NCBI RefSeq assembly: GCF_029962835.1
Contig: NC_080574.1
Location: 21,612,001-21,676,000, forward strand
Origin: Magnolia sinica
Lineage: Eukaryota; Streptophyta; Magnoliopsida; Magnoliales; Magnoliaceae
DNA length: 64,000 nucleotides
Direction of reading: 5' to 3'
The notes below the pieces were generated by a model. The model worked only from the letters and a program-made list of their open reading frames with translations, ran no database searches and had not been told where the DNA came from. Numbering within the stretch: position 1 is the first letter of the stretch; each line of letters starts with the position of its first letter. Below, in pieces: positions 23,965-36,867 of the stretch. Position numbers and translations under genes: made by a program.

Positions 23965-24452
23965 AACCAGCTGCGACTCGACACTGATATGGAAAGGAGA
24001 CATTTAAAGATATAATTCGTTTTTTTGGTATAAAGGGAAAAAGCAACGGTTGCGAATGACCGGAGGCACAGTTACTAGAACTCCACACGTTTGAAAGACC
24101 CGAGACGTACATGGGATGGGCCCAATTTCATGGTGCCTTGATCCAGTAGATCAGCTGGTGGGTATACATTCGTAGACTTGGATGTAGACAATCCGCTATC
24201 TTTTTCCACTATTCTCTCTTTTATACAGGTTTACCCACCTATAACAGACGAACGGTCGTGATTTCCAGGCCGAAGTGTACACTATGATATGGCCAGATCT
24301 TGACCCTGCACACGTGTCTCACTAGCATCATATCACGTGTGCCGAAGAGTAGAGCATGTAGTCCCACTAGCCATAGCATTTGTTTTTATTCTAATGAGTA
24401 ATCACAACTCACAACCGGTTGTAAATTAGCTTAGCAGGCAAAGTGCCTCACA

Positions 24453-25992
24453 TGAAAGCAGATTGCCTGTGGGGCGATGTGGCCCAAGCTTTATAGGCCC
24501 ACTGTGATGTGTGTGTTTTGTCCACGCTGTCTATTCATTTATTTTGTCAACTCAGTTTAGAACGTTTAAATTGATGTAGATCTAAAACTCAAGTGGACCA
24601 CACCATAGAAAATGGTGGGAATTGAGCGCGTACAGTTAAAAACTTTACAGGGGCAACCGAAGTTTTAGTTCAAACTTTTATTTGTATTTTCCCTTCGTCT
24701 AAGTCAATGTGACCTTATGAACAACTTAGATGGCAAAAAAAAAAAGCATCACAAACTTTTATTTTAGGCCTATTCCTTTTGACAGGGAGTCACATTGCTA
24801 CTAGCATAAAAATTCCACATTGAGTAGGCACAATCTCACATTGTTTGAAAGATTACTATAAATTTTATTACTTACAAAAGCCTAAAAGTCTAAGAATCAC
24901 ATGAGCAACGCAAAAGGATCCACACCTCAAGCCAGAGACAGAAGAATGGGCTTTGTCAAAGAAAAGTCCGCAACTTGAAGGAAATAGAAAACTTAAAAAC
25001 CCAAAACCCAGCGAACAAAACAAGACAAGAGAAGGAAACCATTTACAAGGCTAGAGAGCTAAAAACCAACAGATCAATATATAGATAGAAATTCTAGCTC
25101 GCTTAGCATCAGAGATGATGTGGGGGTACTGGTGATAAAAGACACCGGCTATCTTAGCAACGTGTAAAGCAATTTGCTAGAGGCATGTATTGAAATCAAC
25201 TATTGGGATCTTCTCTTGGTTGATTGGCTAATTACAATATGTGACCGGTTACAATTCAATTCAAATCGAGTTTGCGATATTTTCTTCCAATTAATTATTC
25301 GTCCAGCAAGCATAGTTGAGTACTGTGTTTTTATCTTGAAATAATCTTCTGTCGTTTGTGGTGATTGGCCAAATTAATTTACTTTTAGATGTGCTTGGCC
25401 AATCACATTGCACCATGTGTCTTTGTTGATCATCAAACTTAGCATTTTAAATCGTAACCTAAACCATAATCTCAAACGGGTGATCTAATTAGCTCAATAA
25501 AGTAATCCCATATAGATTTTTAACATGTTTATCCACATATCACAATAAAACTTTTAATAGAATCAAAATTAATATGCTTTCAAGATAAGGATGCCATGAA
25601 TTTCATATCATGTGATGGATGAATAACCATAGAGTGATATGGAACTGCGGGTGTCCAAATAGAAAAAAAGTGAAGAAAAGAAAAAAAAAACATGAAAAAG
25701 AAAAGAGCATGTATGAGCTGGAAGGCATGTGTCATTTTGAATTTCCCTTGCTGGCTAAATCATTGCTTCCAGTAAGTTTTCATCCTCAGGCGTTCAACAA
25801 TCTCTTTTTGGTGTGGTCTACTTGAGCTTTGATCTGCATCATTTTTTTAGCTCATGCCTTGAAATAAGCTGAAGATATGGATGGGCAGTGCGGATAAAAC
25901 ATATACATCAGGGTGGGTCCCACGGCTTAATTAGGCCACGTCATGCCAAGAGGGATATCCGTGTGGTGGTTGCCACTGGCAATCTGCTTCAC
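24453..25992. mobile_element. Foldback element split by ~1-kb insertion
   Basis: The left end TGAAAGCAGATTGCCTGTGG is matched by GCCACTGGCAATCTGCTTCA at the right. The left half of the core runs to about 24750 (ATGGCAAAAAAAAAAAGCATCAC). The right half resumes near 25765 (GGTGTGGTCTACTTGAGC, then GATGGGCAGTGCGGATAAAAC and CAGGGTGGGTCCCAC). Between them lies unrelated sequence. Confidence 0.65.
24755..25765. other. Unidentified insert within a foldback element
   Basis: About 1 kb separates the two halves of the surrounding element. It has no long reading frame and no resemblance to the foldback core. Parts are A-rich, including an AAAG/GAAA stretch at 25660-25710. The edges are approximate. 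I could not identify terminal repeats or a target duplication. Confidence 0.45.
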
Positions 25993-26120
25993 AATGCCAA
26001 CGTGCCTAGTGTGGATGCAATCCAACCCATCTAAAAGACGGGCGTCTCTTAAAGTATTCTACGGTGCTAAAATAAGGCCAGTCCATTCATCCGAAGATCC
26101 GCAAATGTATGTACCATCCA

Positions 26121-26732
26121 TGGAAGCGGATTGCATATTGGGCTACGCTATTGTGTATAGATTTAGACAATTTGGTCGGTCTATATTGAAACATAAATAC
26201 CTGACATGTTTAGATTACATTTCGCTCAAATCGGATGGTTGGATCGCAAGATATGGCCCATCGTATGATCAAATTTATGCACCCAATATCATTTGTGTCC
26301 TATCCCCGCTGTCCATTCATTTTACCAATATCATTTTAGGGCATGAGCCCAAAATTAACGCACATCCAAAGCTTAGAGGACCACAAATGTTAATTGAATG
26401 CCTACAGTTGAAAACTCCACTTTTTTAAAATTTATTTTTGGATCAAGTCGATATTTGCGTTTTTCATTCATCCATGTCTATATGACCTTATAAACAAGTT
26501 GGATGACAAATAAGCATTACTGTGGGCCATGGGAAGCTTCATCATTATTTTTACTATTTTCAGTGGTGCTTGAGCTTTGGATATGCTTCATATTTAGACT
26601 CATCCCTTAAGATAAGCTGGAAAAATGGATGAACGGCATGGATAGGATAAATACGTCCATGGTGGGCCCCACAGAGTTTACTCAATAAGATAAAGAGCAG
26701 TAGTGACTTTCTCATTACGCAATCCGCTTCCA
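26121..26732. mobile_element. Foldback element, GGAAGCGGATTGC termini, upstream of AAP gene
   Basis: TGGAAGCGGATTGC at 26121 is mirrored by GCAATCCGCTTCCA ending at 26732. The right arm adds GGTGGGCCCCACAGAG. The left half carries about 130 bp of extra sequence (26150-26280) between the terminus and the core block CTGTCCATTCATTTTACC. It ends about 330 bp before the first TATA box upstream of the permease gene. Confidence 0.75.
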
Positions 26733-27063
26733 CCATCCATTGCTTCTCTACAGAGCAGCCCATCAGAAGAACGGATCGATAAGATAAATTCAACCGCAGA
26801 TCTCTAAGGTGGGGCCACATTTTTCAGATTTTGGATATCCTAGACAAGCAGGCACGTGAGACAGGCTGCATACATGTTGAGCTAACCTACAACCGATTAC
26901 ACACAACTCCATTCTTTTAAAAGGAAACAAAAAAGAAATGGATTTCAGGTACGGAAGGAACCTATTCTCTCCATCGGTGAGGATGGCCACAAGGCTTCAC
27001 ACGTGACAAACCAAAAGTGGCATTTTAACAGAGGTAAACTCGTATTTTAGTCACCCCTCTTGC

Positions 27064-27072
27064 TATATAAAT
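27064..27072 (+). promoter_or_regulatory. Possible distal TATA box upstream of the permease
   Basis: TATATAAAT is followed about 30 bp later by a CCCATCACAACC start-like region and a CT-rich leader. Good splice donors follow (AG|GTAAGG at 27164, AG|GTAAGA at 27203). A T-rich tract ending in AG at 27546-27547 could be an acceptor. This could be an alternative promoter with a spliced non-coding exon. It is inferred from sequence only. Confidence 0.35.
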
Positions 27073-27677
27073 GGACGGAGATTACAAGACTAGTCACACC
27101 CATCACAACCCCTTACACTTCTCTCTTTCTCGCCATTGCATTCTGCATTGATTGAGAGAGTAGGTAAGGAAAGAGTGATCGATATAGCTCAAAATAGAGA
27201 AGGTAAGAGAAATAAACTGCTGCTTGATTTGTGTTTTTTTTGTAATGTAAGTGTAGTGCCAGGTCCCCCTCCAAGCTTCAATATGGGATTCCAATTCCCA
27301 ATGTTTCTTTATAGCATGGCCCACTGAGTTTTAGACCTTTATTTTGAGACTCGTATTTCAATAGAAGCTCACGAAATTGATGGATGAAGTGAAAATTATA
27401 TTAGAGCTGGTAGAGATTCTGCTTGTTTGTTTATGCGTAGGAACGCAGAGCGGCTAGAATATAGGGTCCATCAAAATCAAGATTAGGCTTAATTTCAATT
27501 TAATAGGATGGCCCACCCAAACCGGCCCTTGCATTTTTTTTTTTTAGGGGGTTTTTGTCCCTTCCCTGCTTCGAGTGTTGGATTTGAAATCTGAGAGATA
27601 GGGTTGGACCATTGACTTGATTTTGTGGGGGAGAGGAGTCAGTCGTGGACAAAGGTACGTCTTCTTGAGTCTTTGAG

Positions 27678-27686
27678 ACACGTGGC
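27678..27686 (+). promoter_or_regulatory. G-box/ABRE-like element
   Basis: ACACGTGGC, with a palindromic CACGTG core, lies about 38 bp before the proximal TATA box. Such sites bind bZIP or bHLH factors in plants and often give abscisic acid or light responses. Its function here is inferred. Confidence 0.5.
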
Positions 27687-27723
27687 TCTAATAACCCCTT
27701 TACTAGCTTACTTCAAATCTCTC

Positions 27724-27731
27724 TATAAATA
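27724..27731 (+). promoter_or_regulatory. Proximal TATA box of the permease gene
   Basis: TATAAATA is followed by a C/A-rich start region near 27755. It stands about 110 bp before the ATG, a normal plant leader length. Confidence 0.65.
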
Positions 27732-27763
27732 CCCACTCCCTCCTCACAAGCAATTCACTCAAA

Positions 27764-27764
<1 letters not shown>

Positions 27765-27792
<28 letters not shown>
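27765..27792 (+). repeat. (CT)14 microsatellite in the 5' leader
   Basis: An uninterrupted CT run between the proximal TATA box and the start codon. Such Y-patch or CT repeats are frequent in plant leaders and are polymorphic. Confidence 0.9.
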
Positions 27793-27796
<4 letters not shown>

Positions 27797-27840
27797 TCAC
27801 ATATCCTTTTGTATTCTTTCTGTTTGGTGGCTTCTTAAAG

Positions 27841-29894
27841 ATGGGAGAGAGTGCTGGAGCCAAGAACCACCACCACCAAGTCACTGACTTCTCCATAGAA
27901 GTGCAGCACCAAGGTCCTTCCAAATGCTTCGACGATGATGGCCGAATCAAAAGAACAGGTGGGTCTTCATCAATTCAACTGCTGCGATTCTCTTTTATTT
28001 AAAACTAGTGTTTGGTTTGTTTCAAGTACTAGTGCTACTTATAATTAGTACCTGAGACTTGTTTTCTGATTTGGGTTGCTACCAAAAACTCATTATCCAT
28101 AGTTTTCGTGAATGGTATTAATAGAATTGTGATTTTGATTGGTTGTAGGAAACATTTGGACTGCAAGTGCCCACATAATAACAGCTGTGATTGGCTCTGG
28201 TGTGCTGTCCCTGGCATGGGCCATCGCCCAGCTGGGATGGATAGCCGGGCCTGCTGTCATGTTCCTGTTCTCCTTTGTAATCTACTACACTTCCGCCCTC
28301 CTCGCCGATTGCTACCGGTCGGGCGATCCTGTCACTGGCAAGAGAAACTACACTTACATGGACGCTGTTCGGGCCAACCTTGGTATGTTCCTGCTTTCAT
28401 AACAGAATCCATTGATCGAAAACAGAACAAAAAAGAGAGAGAGATAGATAACTGACTAACGTTTTTCTTCCATTGATTTGAATATTGCAGGTGGAGCTAA
28501 GGTTAAGATATGTGGTTTGATCCAATACCTCAATCTGTTTGGTGTGGCCATTGGTTACACGATCGCAGCATCGATCAGCATGATGTATGTCCATCAATCA
28601 TGGCCCACTCTGTTTATCCACTTCTCTGTTTTCTTTTCCCTTCATTTACACACTGTTCCTTCCAAACAGGGCGATCAAACGGTCCAACTGCTTCCACCAG
28701 AGCAGAGGAAAGGACCCATGCCACATGTCAAGCAATCCTTACATGATCATGTTCGGCATCTCTGAAATCATCTTCTCTCAAATCCCCGACTTCGACCAGA
28801 TTTGGTGGCTCTCCATTGTTGCGGCTATTATGTCCTTCACCTACTCATCCATCGGCCTAGCTCTCGGAATTGCCCAAGTCGCAGGTTTGAATCCGTTCTC
28901 TTTTACAATTTCACAAATTGGAACTGAAACAAACAGAATTTCAATTCCAATTAAAACGAATTTTGATATCTTACTAATTCAATTTCCGATTTTGATATGT
29001 TATCAGCTAACGGGAGCTTCAAAGGCAGCATGACTGGAATAGGCATCGGTGCAGTCACCCAAACTCAAAAGATTTGGAGGAGCTTCCAAGCCTTCGGTGA
29101 CATTGCATTCGCTTACTCTTATTCAATAATCCTCATCGAGATACAGGTAATTAAACAAACAACACAGATTCTCTCAAAATCATCTAATTGCATCTGACCC
29201 AAATGCTAATTAACTCAAAATGGCGTTCTGATCTTTACAGGACACCATCAAATCCCCACCTTCCGAGTCCAAAACCATGAAGAAGGCGACCCTCGTCAGC
29301 GTCGCCGTCACAACAGCCTTCTACATGCTCTGTGGCTGCATGGGCTACGCCGCGTTTGGTGACCATGCACCCGGCAACCTCCTCACCGGCTTCGGCTTCT
29401 ACAACCCCTTCTGGCTGCTCGATATCGCCAATGCAGCAATCGTCATCCACCTTGTTGGTGCCTATCAGGTCTACTGCCAGCCCCTGTTCGCATTCATAGA
29501 GAAGTGGGCCATCCAAAGATGGCCCAAGAGCGAATTCATCACAAGAGATATCCCGGTCCCAATCCCCGGTTTCCGCCCTTTCAAACTCAATCTCTTCCGT
29601 CTGGTGTGGCGGTCTGCCTTCGTTGTGGCCACCACAGTCATCTCCATGCTCCTCCCATTCTTCAACGATGTCGTCGGCATCCTCGGGGCGTTCGGGTTCT
29701 GGCCACTCACTGTCTACTTCCCAGTAGAGATGTACATTGCCCAGAAGAAAATACCCAAGTGGAGTACTAGGTGGGTGTGTCTCCAGATCCTCAGCTTGGC
29801 CTGCCTCGCCATCTCGTTGGCTGCTGCGGTGGGGTCCGTTGCAGGTGTGATCCTTGATTTGAAGACGTATCGACCATTCAAGACCAGCTACTGA
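27841..29894 (+). CDS. AAP3: Amino acid permease, AAP3-like (six exons)
   Basis: The product is a predicted plasma-membrane proton/amino-acid symporter of the plant AAP family (Aa_trans superfamily), importing neutral, acidic or basic amino acids. Exons: 27841-27958, 28149-28382, 28491-28584, 28670-28884, 29007-29146 and 29241-29894. All introns are GT..AG, 85-190 bp. The joined frame is 1,455 bases, 484 residues, the usual family length. The N-terminus (1-40) is soluble, with DDDGRIKRTG before the first membrane segment. Family blocks follow: IGSGVLSLAWA (about 55), RNYTYMDAVRANLGG (about 105-119), KRSNCFH, GKDPCHM, FSQIPDFDQ, AFAYSYSIILIEIQ (to 267), GYAAFGDHAPGNLLTGFGFY and FGFWPLTVYFPVEMYIAQKK. 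About 11 membrane segments are expected. The ATG at 27841 follows the TATA box and leader, and an in-frame upstream extension begins only at a GTG. The closest clade from memory is AAP3. No defect is seen. Confidence 0.95.
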
Positions 29895-30130
29895 TCACAG
29901 CTTCCGTTGCATGCTATATGCGAAGAAGATAGAAGAAAGAAATACATAAATTCCCGCCAATTGTCTATAACAACCTTAGATTGTCTTTGTTGTTGTCGTT
30001 GTTGTTTTCGTTGTTGTTGCTTCAAATGCAAAAAAGAGAGTGGATTCTGTACGTTGAATTCGAATATATGAATATGGATCTTCTCTCCCCTTGTTATTAT
30101 GGTTGTTGTTGCCGTTTTCATACATGATTT
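29895..30130 (+). other. Probable 3' untranslated region
   Basis: The sequence is T/G rich, with two GTTGTT runs (29985-30020 and 30100-30115), directly after the permease stop codon. No canonical AATAAA is seen nearby; plant polyadenylation signals are loose. The end is an estimate. Confidence 0.4.
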
Positions 30131-33100
30131 CTACAAGGATTGTTAATTCACCTGTAATGCAAAGCTTGTGAACTTCACACGTATTCAATGGATGCACGTG
30201 CCAACTTGTCTTTGCTCGTATGCCATCCGATCTGCAGAAAAGGTGGGTCCCATCATTAAGAAACCTGGTTAAAGAAATCAGGCGGCTCCACTAATTCTGT
30301 GGGGCCATATATATGAGACGTACACTGAATCAGACCATTGGCTGGTCTGACTTTAATCGTGTAGTGTCTTCGTGGAAGGTTACCCCCTTGACGAGAGCAA
30401 TCGTGTTGTGCCCCATCTGCGACATCTCACACGTACGATGTGTTGGTACATGTGCACCCATTGCATGTGAACTTCATGTAGGAACATTGATGTAGGACGT
30501 GGCCCAAAATATGGAAAGACCCAAAAAATTTAAATGAAAGTAGTAGTAGCCTTAATTAGGTCCAGTACTTCCCATTCAAAGAAACTCATTTCAAACAACA
30601 AAAATTTATTATTTCAAGGCTAATTTAAATTATTTATGACTTTTGATATAAGTATCATTACCAGATATATTGCACATCTAATCGAGTTCAACCTACTCAT
30701 ATAGTGAGTCGTGTCCATCCATTAAAAAAAAAAAAACCACACACACACACACACACAAACACTAGGTAAATAAAATTGTGATTAAAAAAAAAAACACTTT
30801 TTAATAATTTTAATTCTATTGATTTTTTTTAAACAATTTTATATTTTCATCTATTTTTACGGATTGATTGATTATAAAATGCTTCATTAAAATTAATTTA
30901 AGTTTATTTTTTATTTTTGGCAAAACTTGTTATTTTAAGTAAGTTATATTATACTTTAATTAAGACTTTTGTTGATGCTAAAATTTGGAACACCCTCCAC
31001 AGAGCTACATGTGCTCGGATCAAACCTTATTCCTACACAAAACAATAAACAAAGGAAGCCCTAGCTTGAGCAGGGGACCATTCGATGTTAAAGTTATGCT
31101 AGGGAAACTGAGTCCAAGTTGTGTAGAATAGAGTGGTGTTGCGAGATATTGTGTACCTGTTGCAATGGATTTCTTTGGTATTTATACTTGAGGATCGATG
31201 GGATCATTGCCGTTACTCTCAGCACAATCTACTCCATCAAGCAGATGTTAAGCACGTGGAGATATCGACCATTATCCTTAAATCATGCACCAGATTATTC
31301 TCCCATATACCTTATTAGGCAATATATCTGAACATGACCTTTGGCCATGCTCCTACCCGGGCTAGTCCCACAACTTAGTTCGTCGAGCTCACGATGGGAC
31401 TAACCTTGTTCGTACCTCAAACTTAACATATCCGAGCCCATGGCCGGACCCCATGGATCCTATGGTTGGAGTTCATGTTCGGACCTTCTGGTCAGATTCT
31501 ATTGGGAATGCATGTCTTAAACTCAGTCTCTGGCCTAAAGGTTGAAGCTAGGACTTTGGACTTCAATCCAGGGCAGTAACTCTTCGGATAAGAGCCTCAA
31601 TTGTCCAGGTGGCTCAATCTACCTCTATTCTGGAACCCTAGTTTTGGAAATGTAGTCTGAAAGCATGGTCGGCTTTGATGTAGAAATGTTTTTTGAGGCT
31701 CTACCCGTCAATTTAGTTTGCCTAAGTCGGCCCTTATTGGTTCGGCTCATACTTTCCCATAACAACTTCTATTTTAATTCACGTTACACATTAAAATATC
31801 TAAAATTTCTCTCAATTTTTTTTTTTAAGACTCAAAACTCCTCATATAGGTTTTAATCCCTTGGAGGAAGTAATCTCTCTTTTTAAATGTTATTCCGTGC
31901 ATCAAATATTTCTCTAATTTTTTTTTTTTATACTAACTCACGCCCTTCCGTGCATTAATTATTTCCCTGCCCCCTCTCGCGTAGAAGGGTAACCTCGCCG
32001 ATCTAATCAACTACTAATCAAGTGCCACGTGGGTGAAACTTTTATAAGATCCATCCCATCCATTAGTACGCTGCCTCAGGGTCACTATACAACCCAAAAA
32101 TCATAATGTTCTAAAATTCTTGTAAGCTACATTATAGGAAACGGAATAGGATATCCACCATCCGTCTTTTCTGTAGAGCAGCATGTTGTTTATAGCCATC
32201 CGATCTGTTCATCCAGTGTGCCTTATCAGGACGAATGGATTACCCAAAAATTCTAATATTTGAAAAGTCAGGTGGGCCATACCACAAGAATTTAGATGTT
32301 TTTTGATAATTTTTGGAATCAAGGCCAAATAACGGATGATGTACGTGATGGATGGCGTGGATTTAATGCACGTTAGAGAAAGTACTGACTAATAATATTT
32401 GTTACACGTGTGAGAAGCAAGCCATGGATAAGTGAATCCAAAGAAAGTGACAACCATTCTAGGCTCTCCGTTGAATGGGACCCACCTTAGGTGATTTTAC
32501 CCGACCGCCTGGTTAAAGGTCAAGATCTCGTACACGTGTGAGGCGGTCGTAGTAAGAATTTATACTAGGCTGGTGAACATGGGCTCTTTCTGGGCCTCAG
32601 ATGTCTTTGCCAACCTCCACTAAAAGGGGTGGAAAGGAGTCTGCTTTTATGCTTTTTGTCTTTTTCTAGTTTCCACGGCCAGTGGGGCCCGGGGTCCCAT
32701 TCCAAGGGCTGGCGGGCCGTCGCCATCAACGGCTCAGAGAAGCTACTTCCTGTCCATGTCTCTGGAACCGAATTTGGCCTCTGGAGTCTGGTAGTTACTT
32801 TATACTCTGGCAGACTGTGATGGTTCATACACCTTCTCTCTAAAATTGTAGACTTGGCATGCGTTTTAACTCCAAGTAGATCATCCTAATCCTGGCCCTC
32901 TGTAAGACAGATATAACCCCAAAATCTGATTCGCTGAACTACATAATCTCTGATTAGTGGAAATTATTTTTATTGAATTTGGACCGTCAAATAGTTCATC
33001 CGTGACAGCTGTAGCTCATTTTTTTAAATTACTAATTAACTCATCTGATACGAGGCCGCAATTTGGACGGTTTGATCTGAGTTACATGCATGCCACCCGC

Positions 33101-33420
33101 GCAGTTTCTGAGTGCATGTGTACGGATGATGGTGATCTGCTAAAGTACCAAAACTGTTATCTCTGGTAAGGATTTTTTAGCTTTTTAAATGAGGACTTTT
33201 GGGACGTTAATTTAGTAATTTTATTCCCTGATCATAACTAAGAGGGATGATAATAGTATCAGACACGTGATTGGGCCCACGGCTATTACGTCCTCATGCT
33301 GTCAGCATGTGTCGAACCAACCGTTCATTTGGTGGGCCATGTCATCGTTGGCCATAGACCAAAGAATCTCCCTTCAGATGATCCTAAGACTCCGGTGAAA
33401 GGACCTGTTTGACGATCGCA
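30131..33420. other. Intergenic, no gene recognised
   Basis: A CA microsatellite lies at 30738-30757 within an A/T-rich stretch. The segment 31330-31660 is moderately GC-rich without a frame. A repeat-like segment near 32045-32400 has GGTGGGCCATACCACAAGAA and GATGGATGGCGTGGATTTAATGCACG, probably a diverged MITE piece. Open frames of 60-90 codons show no motifs. Confidence 0.5.
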
Positions 33421-33962
33421 CGTGTACCGTGGACGCGGTTTGGACAGTGACCAAGTACACAGCCAGCTAGCTGGTGTCGAAGCTTTGTTGGTCCCACCGT
33501 GATGCATGTGTTTTATCCATGCCGTCCATCCATTTTGCTAGCTCATTTTAGGGCATGAGCCCAAAAATGAGGCAGATCCAAATATTAGGTTGACCACACC
33601 ACAGGAAACAGTTGGGATTGAATGCTTACCGTTGAAAAGTTTTTGGGGCCATAGAAGTTTTGGATCAAGGTGGTATTTGTGTTTTCCCTTCATCCTTGTC
33701 TGTGTTACCTTATTATCAGGTTGGATGGTAAATAAAGATTACACTGAGTTCTGGAAAGTTTTTAAGGGTAAATGTTCGAATCAACACTGTGTGGTCCACC
33801 TGATATTTGGATTTGCCTCATTTTTGTCCACATACCATAAAATGAGCTGGAAAAATAGATGGGCGGCGTGGATAAAACACATACATCATGGTGGGCCCAC
33901 AGAGCTTTGACACTAGCTACCTGGCTAGTGTTTGGATCATAGCCAAACCGCGGCCGTGTACC
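33421..33962. mobile_element. Foldback element, CGCGGTTTGG termini
   Basis: The left arm (GTACCGTGGACGCGGTTTGG, CAGCTAGCTGGTGTC, AAGCT(T)TGT, GTCCCACCGTGATGCATGTG) mirrors the right arm (CACATACATCATGGTGGGCC, AGAGCTTTGACACTAGCTAC, CCAAACCGCGGCCGTGTAC). The core is well preserved: GACCACACCACAGGAAACAG and TGTGGTCCACCTGAT. It is non-coding. Confidence 0.85.
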
Positions 33963-36607
33963 GTCCCTCTAATCATCCTCCCATTTCTGAACCGTCCATT
34001 GGCAGGCGATGGGTGGGAGCGATTTCGAGATATACGGTTAATCCGCAGCTAGTCTAGGTCATGCTGATATCACCTTCGTGGTGTCAATCACATGGACTCC
34101 GACGAAAGTGTGAAAGCAAGCAATGGTGGAGCACCGGTATCTTCTTCAAAATAATCATAATTTCCAAAATATCATAAAAGAAAGTCACTTACGCCACTAG
34201 AGATGAGATACACGTTTTGCTAGTACGACGTCCATATACCTGCCAACTCGGCACGTGCAACTGGTGGGCCACACCACGTAGTGTACAATAGATTAAAAGC
34301 TAGGCAGTTAGCCTCGGGTAGGCATTCTTTCGGTTGAAGGGTTGATGTAAGTAAAGTTGTGTTTTAGAAAGAATGAGTCATGCTATGGAGGTTTGGACTG
34401 ACTATTTTAGTAGTTATTTACATTTATAATTGTAAAGTAACAACACTTGCATTTGATTGCAATGATAATTTTACTATATCATTTGTATGACAACAAAATC
34501 ACTGTAAAAATGATAATTTTATTATGTTATAATGTAATGATTACAATTTACTTATTTGATTCTCAATTCATGTTTAAACAAACATCTAAAAATGATAATG
34601 ATAATTTAATACAATTAGAAAACCAAACACACCTTAAGGAAAAATAAACACCTAAAGAGTTTAAGATGAGCAGTGTCATAAGTAGCAATCATAGTGCATC
34701 TACACATCGACACCTAAAGATTTAGAACATGGACGATCACACATGAATGCATGTATACTAAACATAATCATGTAGTTGCATGTATGTGTAAATGAGATGG
34801 AAAAGTGTACACCATGCTTACCTTCGACAAACCATGCCATAACAAATTTCTTTCATCCAAACAGCCTCTTAGTATTAAAGTGCTCAAGATTTTGTCCACA
34901 TCGTCTACATAGCATGCATCACTAGAACTCGGTGTAATCTTGATTGAGCAGCTCAAGGTACATAGCTGAATTCTCTCCATTTGTTGTTTTCAGTGTTATA
35001 ATATTTCAAATGTACACGTTTTACAATCCTATTGAAGGCTTCCTACTGATTGAGAGGCACCTGACAATAATAAGACCTAACAACTCATTAACTTGGGTAG
35101 GGACAACAAACATGGTCCGTGTTTGTTTGCCTTTTCAATATTTCCTAAGAAATGCTTAAGTATAAGTCACCACTATCATTTTCAGTATTTGTTTAAACAA
35201 GAATTATGACCTATAAATTAAGAATCACATATACTTTTAAAATAAGTAAACTATAATTATTACATTTTCACATTATAAAATTATTAATTTTATAAAAAGT
35301 TATAGACAAAACAAACAATGTAACAAAATCATCATTACGAGTAAATATAAGTGATATCACTGCACAATTTAGAATAAGATGAAAGTGCTTCTAATTATTT
35401 ACATGATTGTAACCATTCATCGAATATCAAAAAATTAACATATGATGCCACTTCTCAGTTACGTGCATGACCGTAGCTGTTAATCAAGTTTCATAAAAGT
35501 TAACATATGATGACAGAAGAGGTGCAAATGGGACAGAAGTCCAGTAAAAAGGGGTCGAAAGATCCTTGGAATCTAGCCCAGGAAATATGAAAAAGACGGA
35601 TCCGTCTCTTTCCTAATTAAATTAAAGCCACCTCCCACTATACACGTGGCACGGTAACGGTGCATCAGGTCAGCCCACCTAGTGGGCGCTGCCATGGATC
35701 TGGACCGTTCGAGAAATTACAACTTAAGGACGCTAATCGAAGGTTGGTGGAAAGAAGTCAAAGTTGGTCGACTCCATTTCTTCTTCTTTTTTTTTTTTTT
35801 CTTATTTCCTTTTCTTTTCTTGAGTGGTTGACAAACAGGTGTCCTAATATGATTAGCTCAAATCAACCCCTCGGATTCAGGACACTTTCTATCATAATCT
35901 CATCGTCACCGCTAATAACACGTGCTGCTTCTGTAACCGTCGATCTTAATATCTAAGAGTATGTGATATAGCTCAGCACTTCAGCTTCCCTCGATGGGGT
36001 GTTCAACGCCACTCACCAATGGCTGGCATTAGTAAATTCACATCGTGGGACGGCAATCCCACGAACTTCACGTTTTTTTGGATTTTCTACGAAAATAAAA
36101 TAAATTAATCGCTGCTTCTGCACACCATGTGATAATCTAGATTGTTTAAATGGATTCCCTTGTCATGTATGGTTCACGGGGGGAGATTACGTGTGGCCAT
36201 GGCTTTGTTGATACATGTCTTAAATATATAATTAAAGGTTGTTCAATACCATCAAAGGCCTGGTCCATGTCATTTGTAATATTCAGATTTTTATGTTTGG
36301 TTGTTGGAACGTTTTTGTATTATTTTAATGCCATTGAGGTGGCTTCGATGTCATCGAATGTTAAGTTTCAATGATATCGAATGATTCCACGCAGATTTGT
36401 GAATTTGTGAGATTTATTTCCAATTTTAATTGAGATTCTCTTAGAGACTATATATTTGGATGTAATTGGGATTGTGAGGTATCTAAGACTTTCTAATTCG
36501 TTTATAGGATTTCAATGGCTTGTAAAGGGAGATTTGAGGCTTGTTCGAATCGAATATTCTCTCTATCTCTTGTAATTTCTACTTTTATATTGCTTTCTGT
36601 CACTTTG
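33963..36607. other. Intergenic, mostly AT rich, no gene recognised
   Basis: The segments 34380-34620 and 35160-35350 are very A/T rich with repeated TGATAATTT and TTACATTT-type words, probably eroded MITEs. A T-run lies near 35785. Frames up to 98 codons have no recognisable features. Confidence 0.45.
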
Positions 36608-36825
36608 TGTTAGAGCTGTACATCGAGCTGAGCCAAGTTGAGGTGGGCCAAGCTTGGCTTCACTCATCTGTGCTCTCCTTGAGTTCAAGCTCGGCCTTGA
36701 GCTTACCATTAGAGCTTGGCTTGTTTGCCAAACCTTTTGAGTCGAGCCAGCTCCCAACTCAACCCAATTGACAACTGACCCAACCAACTCAACCCATATC
36801 AACCCAACTCCCAAATCAAATATTC

Positions 36826-36828
<3 letters not shown>

Positions 36829-36864
<36 letters not shown>
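36829..36864. repeat. (TA)n microsatellite, left of MITE
   Basis: About 18 TA dinucleotides directly before the MITE. A second TA run (37417-37438) follows the MITE, so the element sits inside one original microsatellite. Confidence 0.95.

Positions 36865-36867
<3 letters not shown>

Noticed and set aside
25943..26428. 161-codon plus-strand frame
   Set aside because: It runs from the right end of one foldback element across the start of the next (26121). The translation is of repeat sequence.
27625..27840. In-frame N-terminal extension of the permease (72 codons)
   Set aside because: The extension starts at GTG, has no ATG, and crosses the TATA box and CT-repeat leader. The ATG at 27841 gives the family's usual N-terminus.
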